From positions 866,624 through 930,623 of the forward strand of contig JNVV01000007.1 in NCBI GenBank assembly GCA_000733355.1: 64,000 bases of DNA. Reading direction: 5' to 3'. Every line of letters starts with the position of its first letter. Within the stretch, counting starts at the first letter, position 1. Under the pieces are notes generated by a model that did not search any database, was not told the DNA's origin, and saw nothing but the letters and a program-made list of their open reading frames with translations. The stretch is from Falciphora oryzae (Eukaryota; Ascomycota; Sordariomycetes; Magnaporthales; Magnaporthaceae). Positions 56,937 to 64,000 of this stretch are shown one piece after another. A program made the position numbers and the translations under genes.

Positions 56937-57008
56937 AGCAACTTGGCGCAGGGGAAGCGCGCCGGGCTCATAACCCGGAGGTCCTTGGATCGAAACCAAG
57001 AGTTGCTA
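56937..57008 (+). tRNA. Initiator tRNA-Met (CAT)
   Basis: A 72-nt intronless tRNA. The acceptor stem AGCAACT pairs perfectly with AGTTGCT, followed by discriminator A. The anticodon CAT is at 56969-56971. Initiator-specific marks are present: an A1-U72 pair at the acceptor end, three G-C pairs in the anticodon stem (GGG...CCC) and the T-loop ATCGAAA in place of TTCGA. The internal A box (TGGCGCAGGGG) and B box (GGATCGAAACC) are intact. A T6 run at 57015-57020 is the Pol III terminator. Confidence 0.96.
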
Positions 57009-57014
57009 ACCTAC

Positions 57015-57020
57015 TTTTTT
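57015..57020 (+). terminator. RNA polymerase III terminator of the initiator tRNA
   Basis: Six consecutive T residues start seven bases after the tRNA discriminator base, a standard Pol III stop signal. Confidence 0.85.
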
Positions 57021-57873
57021 GGGTGAAATTTCACCCTCACTCGCCGGCAATTTTTATTTCACCTTATTTCATTTTTTTTTTCTCGCAGCGCACGGGGCGG
57101 TTCCTTTAATACCTACTGACAAGGGGAAAAACGTCCAGTCTGTCTACTATTTGGGGCGGTGCTCTCTCATTCTTGGTTTTGGCTGCTGTCGTCACTGCCC
57201 ATCATATGTGACGATCAATGAAGTTACAGGAGACGGGCTTTTATATACATCACGTATTCCGAGGGGTATCTTTAAATTTGCAAGCATACGGAGTTCCGGA
57301 ACCGTTTGTTACGGTTGCTCACAGAATGTGCCCTCAGGTGAAAGACCTGATTTATGGTCGCAGGTGGCGGCAGAACGAGGAGACGGCTCGGATGCAATGC
57401 CATCGACTCCATCACAGGAATTCATTGCGCGCAAGACGAACAAGGCGAGTAGATAGTATAGGAATGCCAAAACTGCCGCTCATCTATCGACACTGGCGAT
57501 TATGCAAACGAGAAAAAAAAAAAAAAAAAAACGAAATCCAGGCAAAATAGCCAAAATACAAATGCCCACCCACCCGGCCAAGACCACCACCCAGACTGTA
57601 ACATCGCGCACGACATTGCTATACCATGGGCAAACTCAAATTTCAGAAGAAAAACAATGCAACCAATCTTACCAAAGAAAATATCGTGAAAAATGCACAA
57701 CAGATATGCTGGCAAATGCGCGAGATCCGCCAATGCGATGCAGGACATATACAACCTCCGCCACGGCGATACAAACCCCTCCCGTCCGTCTATAGGTTGA
57801 AAGAAACGCTCTGTCCAGCGGAAGCAAGGGAAAACGGAAAACCGAAAAAGGAACGTGAGAGCAAGAAGCGGCG
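57021..57873. other. Intergenic region tRNA-CLC
   Basis: Contains an A19 tract at about 57513-57531 and the 3' untranslated region of the CLC gene. No gene is recognised. Confidence 0.45.
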
Positions 57874-60800
57874 TCAGGCCTGACGGTCATGATCATTCTC
57901 CTGGTGCTCTAGATCACGCATGTACTTGACGAATGTCTTTTTGTGCGCCTGTGTTCGGGTCATGTTAACGAAAGTGACTGGAACGAATGGTGGGGGTCTC
58001 AGAAGGACAACTAGACAAACATACCACGGCCACGAACTTGCCGTCGCGGAGGACGCAGATGTACCGCAGACCTAGCTTGACGAAGCACTCGTACACCAGG
58101 TCCAGGGGCGACCTAATGTCGAGGGCCACGGGTGCCTACATCGTAAAGTCTCGCGTATCAGCCAAGTGGACACAGGCAAATAGTTCAGGCACAGGAGTTG
58201 CGTGCAGCAAATAAAGGAGAATAAGGCATGGGCTTCAGCACTAACCGGATCAATGTACCGCGTAAAATCAGTCGGGTCCGGGTGTCCGTCGTCCGAGTCG
58301 TCCATGCTGGGAATGTCGGCCATGAGGCACAGGCTCGACGCCTCGTCCTCGAGCTGGTCCAGGGCGAACTCGAGGTCCGGCGCTGGGATGAGTCCGACAA
58401 GGACCTGATCGCGCACAATGGGCAGCCCGCCATCGATCTCGCCCGCGCGGTGCAGGATCTCGAGCTTCTTGCGGAGACTAGTCGCGCTCACGAGCGGCGA
58501 GTTGGTGATATCGATGATGCGCTCACGCCGCACCCGCGGCACGAGGTCGCCGAGGTCAGATGTGAAGATGGGCTTGTGCTTGTTGCTCAGGAACGGGTAA
58601 GAGTTCATCTCGGTCAAGAGATCCTGCCACGCAGCGCAGTTAGTTGCTGGGAATAGATCTCCGCGTGGGGTCGTTTATCGAGTGAGTACTTCAACTTACA
58701 TATATACTGAGCGGCTCTATGGCGTCCGCAGTCCACTTGGCAACTAGGATAGCCAGCGAGAAGGGCAAGACGTAGTCAAGGCTGCCCGTCAACTCAAACA
58801 AAATGACGGCGAGGGTGACCGACAGCCGAGTCACACCACACATGGTCGACCCGGCCGCGATAAGACCGTAGACGCCGGGCTGAATGCAGCTGGCATCGCC
58901 AATGCGAGCACAGCTGCCCCAGACGGCCCAGTTTGGTGTGCTGAGGACCAAATACTGGGCGGCATGTCCTATCAGCCGCCCAAGAAGGCCGCCAACAACC
59001 ATAGACGGCACGTAGATGCCGGCCGGAACTTTCTATAAGTAGCAGATAGATGGTAGGGTCAGTGCTGTCACGGCCCGAGTTCGTGGCAGACCGGTATTTC
59101 TACTCACAATGCCAAACGTCACAATGGTTAGGATTCCCTTGATAAGAAAAGCGCTAAACAGCTTGAGAGCGATGGCCGGAATTTCTTCAAGCCCAGAGGG
59201 GCATATGCCAAGCTGGTCGAGATTGTCGTCCTTGGAGTCGCAGGGAGCGGCGAGGTTGTAAAGCAGCTTCGCAACGGGCAGCTTGGTCAGCACGTTCCAG
59301 TAGCCGACCAGGCCGGTGATGATGGCTACGAGGACGACCTCGAGAAGGGGGTGGGCGCGGATGATGGGCATGCGGCGGAAAGTCTTGGCCCACTGGCGCG
59401 AGGCCTTGATGAACAGGGCGCCGGCTGCGCCACCCAGAACGCCGACAGCGATGAAGGAGCCGAGCTCGAAGTACTCCCAGTCGGCCTTGTACTGGATCTG
59501 GAACATGACGATCTTGTGCGTGCCGTAAGGGTTGAGAAACTTGAGCGTTAGGGCGGCGGTGATGCAGCAGAAGAAGGTGCGGAAGAGCGTCTTGGCCGGG
59601 AAGAAGTAGGCCACCTCCTCGAGCCCGAAGAGGACTCCTCCCAGAGGCGCACCAAAGGCGACGGCTACACCAGCTGCAGCGGCGGCCGAGAGGACCTCGC
59701 GGCGCTTGCCGTCGTTCTGGTCGTACTTGGAAAACAGGCGGCAGGCGATGTTGCCGACACAGGTCGCGATGTGCACATAGGGCCCTTCCTTTCCCAGGCT
59801 CAGGCCCGAGGCCACACTGAGGATGAGGCCAACGGTCTTGACCAGGAGAGTTTTGAGGCCCAGGAAGCCGTGCAGGACGAAACCGCTGAGAATAACACGG
59901 ACCTCGGCCACGCCGCTGCCGGCGGCCGAGTAGTAGATCATGGGAGCGGAGGCCAGCACATCGGGCGGGTTCTGGCTCGGGCTGTGGAAGGAGCCGGGGC
60001 TGGGGCTGTCTTCAGCGTTGTGGTCGTCGAAATCGACCGTGTGGGTTCTCTCGGCGGCCAGGTTCTCGTCCAGGGTGGTGAGGCGGTAGGCCGAAGGCAC
60101 GATCGTCTTTGTCTGCAGAGTCAGGAGGCAGGCCACGGTGGCCAGGAGTACGACGGCGGCGACGTAAATGATGTAGTCGGTGGCCAGCTCGCCGAGGGGG
60201 CTCCGGTCGAGCACCTCACCCCACATGCGAAAGTCGGTGCAGGGCCCGTGGGGGCAGCAGGCCTTCTCGCTCAAGTACCAGCCTCGGGCGCAGTAGCCGT
60301 CCTTGAAGTCGAAGATTGTGGCCTCGGTGACGTTGACGACGTAGGCGATAACGGCAACAACAAAGCCGACAACGGCACTAAGGATCCAGCCCTGGGCGCC
60401 GTCGAAGAGCACGTAGATGCGCCCCCCAAAGTCCCTGCGGCTGCGCAGAGCCTTGACACGGTAGGCATCGGCGATGCTGTCGTGGACCCAGTCGGTCGAG
60501 GTGAACTGGTCGTACCAGACGCGGTCTTCGGGGAGGGCGAAGCCTTTGGAGGCGGAAGACGACTCCTGCCTGTCGGCGAGGGCGTTGATCAGGCGCCGGG
60601 TGAGGGAGCCGCCGCGGCTGTGGTGGCGCGAGTGCAGCAGGTTTCCTGCATGGCGGATTGGCTACACGGTTAGCGGCACGGGTCTTGCCAAGCAGGCGTG
60701 TTCAGCTCAGGAACGGGGTCGCACCGGTAAAGCTGCCATCGCGGGACAGGTCGGGCCTGCGGTTCGGGTCGTGGGTGCTCTGGATGCGCATGCGCGGGCG

Positions 60801-61061
60801 GGAGCCGCCCAGCAGCGAGGTCCTCTCGTCAGGCGGCTGGTCCGAAAAGGAGCCGCGACGGCTGCCGTGCCTGCTGACCTGCATGCTGCCCCCGTGGTGG
60901 CGCGGGCGCCTAACCGACGTCGGCGACGGGGGCAGCGATATGGTGGGCGGCGGTCTCGGGCTGTCCATCTCGGCGGGGCCTGTGCCTTCGGGGTCCTTTT
61001 GGCTGTCGTCGGGCCCGTAAGCGACGTGTGTGCCGTACCCTCGACCCCTCCGGTCTGGCAT
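57874..61061 (-). CDS. CLC-family chloride/proton exchanger with CBS domains
   Basis: Intracellular chloride-proton antiporter of the Gef1/ClC-3-7 class, likely on Golgi, endosome or vacuole membranes. Six exons: 61061-60725, 60645-59108, 59032-58700, 58623-58246, 58135-58025 and 57948-57874 (2772 nt, 923 residues). An Arg/Ser-rich cytosolic N-terminus of about 200 residues precedes the channel core. Selectivity motifs are present: 'GSGVAEVRVILSGF', 'GKEGPYVHIA' with the gating Glu, 'GAPLGGVLFGLEEVAYFFP' with the proton Glu (as in ClC-5), and 'KVPAGIYVPSM' built across intron 2. Two CBS domains follow ('NSYPFLSNKHKPIFTSDLGD', 'VALDIRSPLDLVYECFVKLG'). The last 24-codon exon gives 'HKKTFVKYMRDLE'. 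All introns are GT...AG, 75-110 nt. It probably balances charge for the V-ATPase, an inference. Confidence 0.93.
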
Positions 61062-61989
61062 TGTATGCTGGCTTCGGGCGAGTGTCGAGGCCGGGTTCGG
61101 TGTGCGGATGGGGCCGGAAATCAACAGCGCGTTGTCGTGGCTTCGTTGCGTCCTTGCTTCGGGCGCCAGGGGGACACCAGGGATGTGGGTCCGCGGCAAC
61201 GACAAGGGAGAACAGGTCCTAGCGACCGCTATGACACGGGCGCCCCGTGCTGTGGGGGTTCAGGTTGGGTATTGATCTGCTGCTGCAGGCTGCAGCTCAG
61301 CTGCCGTTAGCGCCCACCCATCAGACTTTGGCCCCGTCACCACCACTGGAACGCTGATCCACCTGCAGCTTGTCACATGCCTCGGGTGAGCGGGTCGACC
61401 TTGGCGCGGGCAGCGGAGCGCAGGGCGAAGACAAATAAGCCGATCAAAGACACGGGAGGCAAAAGATGTCGCATCGGGGGTGTTTTGTGGTTTTGATTGC
61501 CATCGTGACCTCGTTCTGAGCGACTCGAGGAAGCAGGGCAAGCGCTGGGGGCTGCCCGTGTGCCTGTGCTGTGCGTCTGTATTCGTTGATTGTTGCCGAA
61601 TTGTTGCCCAAGGACCTCGACGAGGCGGCCGGGTTCATCCCTTGTGCGGGTGACACTCTTCCTGTCACCTGTAGCTCGAGAGGGACCCGCTGTTGCGTCA
61701 TGTCGCATGGAGCTGCGGAACCGTTTGGGTGCCGTCCACTTTGGGCACACAGCTCTGTGCTCGCCTCACTAAAGCACCTGCATCAAGCCACAGATTACTG
61801 CTGCCGGAGCCACGCGGGACACCCAACGGCGCCACACTGGATCGGACATAGGCAGTCGTCAAGTGCTGCATGCGACGCGTGCTCTGCCGACACGATAAAT
61901 TGCGGCCCACCCATGAACCCAGCCCTTCTATAATTGTCAGCGCTCGCCTCGACGAGGATTGCGCCGGCGACGATGCGCAATTGTCTAGC
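61062..61989. promoter_or_regulatory. Divergent promoter CLC-NRDE2
   Basis: 0.9 kb between the start codons of the CLC gene (minus) and the NRDE-2 gene (plus). It must hold both promoters. Open frames here lack conserved features, and no RNA gene is seen. Confidence 0.5.
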
Positions 61990-64000
61990 ATGTCGTCCAA
62001 AGAGCGCACATTCGCCTCCTCGAGGAGTGATGCCACAGTAGCACCGCTTGTCTCATCTGGCCATTCGCGCGATTCCGCCAGAGACAGTCGCGGCGACGGG
62101 TCACGAGACGCAAGGTCCAAGGATCGCGGCGACCGCCACCACCGTCACCACCACCATGACCGTGACCGCCGCCGCGACAGCAGCAGCCACAGGAAACGGG
62201 CAAAGCACAGCCATAGCCACAGTCCGCCCCGACACCGGCGCTCACGTCGCCGGTCTCCTAGTCCGACCGGGAAGCTGGAGAGCACAGCAGAGACTGCTAG
62301 CAGCCTGTATGTCATTGACCAGCGGGGCGACCCTTTGATCCTGAGATATGGATCCAACGAGCGCTCCCGTGTGCCCGTCTACCGGCGACTAGGCCGTGGC
62401 AAGATCCTGGGCTGCGGTCGGGGCTTCCTCGTGCTGGATCGAGATGGCATCAACGAGGTTTTCACCATCCGAACCTCTGGGGACGGTGGCTCCCTCATCA
62501 GCCAAAAATCATCCAGTCTGCTGAAGCTTATCACGGCCAAGGGAAGGCGGAATTTGCCGCACGCACCCGCCGCTGCAGATGCCAAGCCTACCGCGCCTGG
62601 TGATTTTATGCCCCTTGGCGATTCCCGAAAACGGAATCGCGAAGTGGATGACGGCGACTCTTCGAGCTCCTCAGACGAGGATGCTCGTCCGTTCAGACCT
62701 ATCGATCTGTGGCAGTCCAGAAAAGCAACACCAGACAGCGAAAATATGTCAGACGACGACGCCGACGCCGGGGAGGATGATGACGATATAAAGAAAGAGC
62801 ATATTGCTCTTTCCCGTCATGTCAAGGAATATCCAGAGGACGTAGACTCGTGGCTTCGCCTCATCAAACTCCAGGACGTAAGGCTACGTATTGGCCAGGA
62901 CGGCCTGGATAGCCGCGATACCAATCCTGGCAACGCATCCCGTGGCGTAGCCGATGTCAAACTATCCATGTTCGAGTCGGCGTTGCCCCACGCGAAATCA
63001 GAGGCAGATCAGGAGCGGCTTCTGCTCGGGCTCATGCGTGAGGGATCTCGCGTTTGGAGTCCCAAGACGCAGGCAGCTCGCTGGGTCGCGACCACAGAGA
63101 AGCATCCAGGAAGCTTCAGATTGTGGAGGGCTCACCTCAACCACGTCATGACCGACGTGGCGTCGTTCAAGTTCGAAACTGGCAAAGCATTCCTTGTGAA
63201 ACGAATGAAATGGCTCAAGGGGAGACTGGAAGAGTGCATGGCTTCTCCCGAGGCAGATCTCGCCGATCTTGCCGATCAGCTCGTCTACGTTCTCCTGCGT
63301 GCAACTCGGTTTCTCCAGGATGCCGGTTTCGGCGAAGTAGCACTCGCAACGTGGCAGGCCATGCTGGAGTTGACTTTCTGCCGCCCCCCAGAGTTGGTGG
63401 ACGCGAAGTCTGAGACCTGTGTCTCCTCCTTTGCGTCTTTCTGGGAGGGAGAAACAGCCCGCTTTGGAGAAGAGGGCTCCCGCGGATGGCGACAGGCCAG
63501 CGAGGAGGATGATGTTCCGGAGCCCAAGCCCCCCGCGCCTCCCGTGCCCCCGACGTCACGCGATGCCTACAAGGAGTGGGCGGCACAGGAGAGTCGCAAA
63601 TCCGCCCAGAGTGCCGTGCCTGCCCGCACCATGGACTCGGGGGCGGACGATGATCCGTTCAGGGTCGTCTTGATCTCTGACATGGAGGATCTGCTGTTTG
63701 CAGTTCCTTCGTCGGTACTTTCGCACACCAAGAGGCGCTTGATCACTGCCCTGGCGCAGTTCTGCCGTCTCCCGCCGCCGTTTGGGCCCGACGGCCTGCC
63801 GTACTCTGCCCTCGACGACCCATTCCTCGCTGGCGATGAGGCGCGGCTCGGCGAGGAGATGCGCAAGCAGGGCACCGAAGAGAGAAAAAGGCAGCAACTA
63901 CAACCAGATGAGCATCTTGCGCTTTCGGAGAAGCTACCACGGTTTCGACAGGACCAGCCACGGATGGCCCCTTCGGCGGATGTCTATTTCTCAGGGTCTG
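61990..64000 (+). CDS. NRDE2: NRDE-2 family protein, 3' end outside the window
   Basis: One uninterrupted frame runs from the ATG at 61990 to the window edge (670 codons, no stop). The N-terminus is a nuclear, RS-like region with His/Arg/Asp and Ser/Arg repeats. It is followed by 'YVIDQRGDPLILRYGSNERS' and an acidic 'DDGDSSSSSDEDARPFRPID' segment. The family hallmark follows: 'LSRHVKEYPEDVDSWLRLIK', 'FESALPHAKSEADQERLLLG' and HAT/TPR-like helices. NRDE-2 acts in nuclear RNAi in worms; the fission yeast homologue Nrl1 works with the Mtl1 helicase on cryptic introns and R-loops; the human protein restrains exosome targeting. The fungal protein is expected in the nucleus in such a complex. About the last third to half of the protein is missing from the window. 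Confidence 0.92.
   Translation, partial: MSSKERTFASSRSDATVAPLVSSGHSRDSARDSRGDGSRDARSKDRGDRHHRHHHHDRDRRRDSSSHRKRAKHSHSHSPPRHRRSRRRSPSPTGKLESTAETASSLYVIDQRGDPLILRYGSNERSRVPVYRRLGRGKILGCGRGFLVLDRDGINEVFTIRTSGDGGSLISQKSSSLLKLITAKGRRNLPHAPAAADAKPTAPGDFMPLGDSRKRNREVDDGDSSSSSDEDARPFRPIDLWQSRKATPDSENMSDDDADAGEDDDDIKKEHIALSRHVKEYPEDVDSWLRLIKLQDVRLRIGQDGLDSRDTNPGNASRGVADVKLSMFESALPHAKSEADQERLLLGLMREGSRVWSPKTQAARWVATTEKHPGSFRLWRAHLNHVMTDVASFKFETGKAFLVKRMKWLKGRLEECMASPEADLADLADQLVYVLLRATRFLQDAGFGEVALATWQAMLELTFCRPPELVDAKSETCVSSFASFWEGETARFGEEGSRGWRQASEEDDVPEPKPPAPPVPPTSRDAYKEWAAQESRKSAQSAVPARTMDSGADDDPFRVVLISDMEDLLFAVPSSVLSHTKRRLITALAQFCRLPPPFGPDGLPYSALDDPFLAGDEARLGEEMRKQGTEERKRQQLQPDEHLALSEKLPRFRQDQPRMAPSADVYFSGS

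Overview
This is a nuclear fragment of a filamentous ascomycete (Pezizomycotina), most likely a Sordariomycete. Genes are split by short introns (about 65-190 nt) with GTRNGT donors, CTAAC/CTGAC branch points and YAG acceptors. Coding sequence is GC-rich, intergenic DNA is littered with poly-A/poly-T tracts, and one initiator tRNA-Met is present. A 300-N block at 18237-18536 is a scaffold gap. I resolved most exon structures by eye from splice signals and family conservation. No prokaryotic feature, CRISPR array or intact transposon was seen.

Layout. 1-4.3 kb: 3' end of an unknown gene, a Tls1/HCA59 splicing-type protein (minus) and a five-exon acylphosphatase (plus). 4.3-12.7 kb: endopolyphosphatase PPN1, mitochondrial glycine-cleavage T-protein and V-ATPase subunit H, all minus. 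14.6-16 kb: a secreted-ectodomain, Cys-rich single-pass membrane protein. 16.9-19.8 kb: ribosomal protein L9 (uL6) and retromer VPS26, divergent across the gap. 20.7-26.4 kb: nucleoporin NUP120/160 and RAD51, minus. 26.8-27.7 kb: a broken phosphotransferase-like gene. 28.7-30 kb: an unknown one-TM protein. 33.5-35 kb: a single-exon PI-PLC-like protein.

35.5-36.6 kb holds what I consider the most interesting locus: a spliced, apparently non-coding minus-strand host gene. Two of its introns carry box C/D snoRNAs with 13-nt guides against universally conserved 18S rRNA segments, and a third, orphan-like candidate lies downstream. It shares a CCAAT-containing bidirectional promoter region with a mitochondrial-type protein of unknown function (36976-38328).

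38.9-44 kb: MaoC-type enoyl-CoA hydratase 2 and a large DUF4203/TMEM198-like membrane protein. 44-48.7 kb: gene-poor. 48.7-50.4 kb: an unknown multi-pass membrane protein. 53-55.6 kb: an Erf4/golgin-A7-type palmitoyltransferase subunit with an unresolved N-terminus. 56.9 kb: initiator tRNA. 57.9-61.1 kb: a CLC chloride/proton exchanger. 62-64 kb: NRDE-2, running off the window.

Functionally this is mostly housekeeping: vacuole and endomembrane ion or pH balance (PPN1, VMA13, CLC, VPS26), RNA processing and translation (Tls1, snoRNAs, L9, initiator tRNA, NRDE-2), DNA repair (RAD51), nuclear pore, and mitochondrial or peroxisomal metabolism (GCV1, MaoC). They are independent transcription units, not a cluster.
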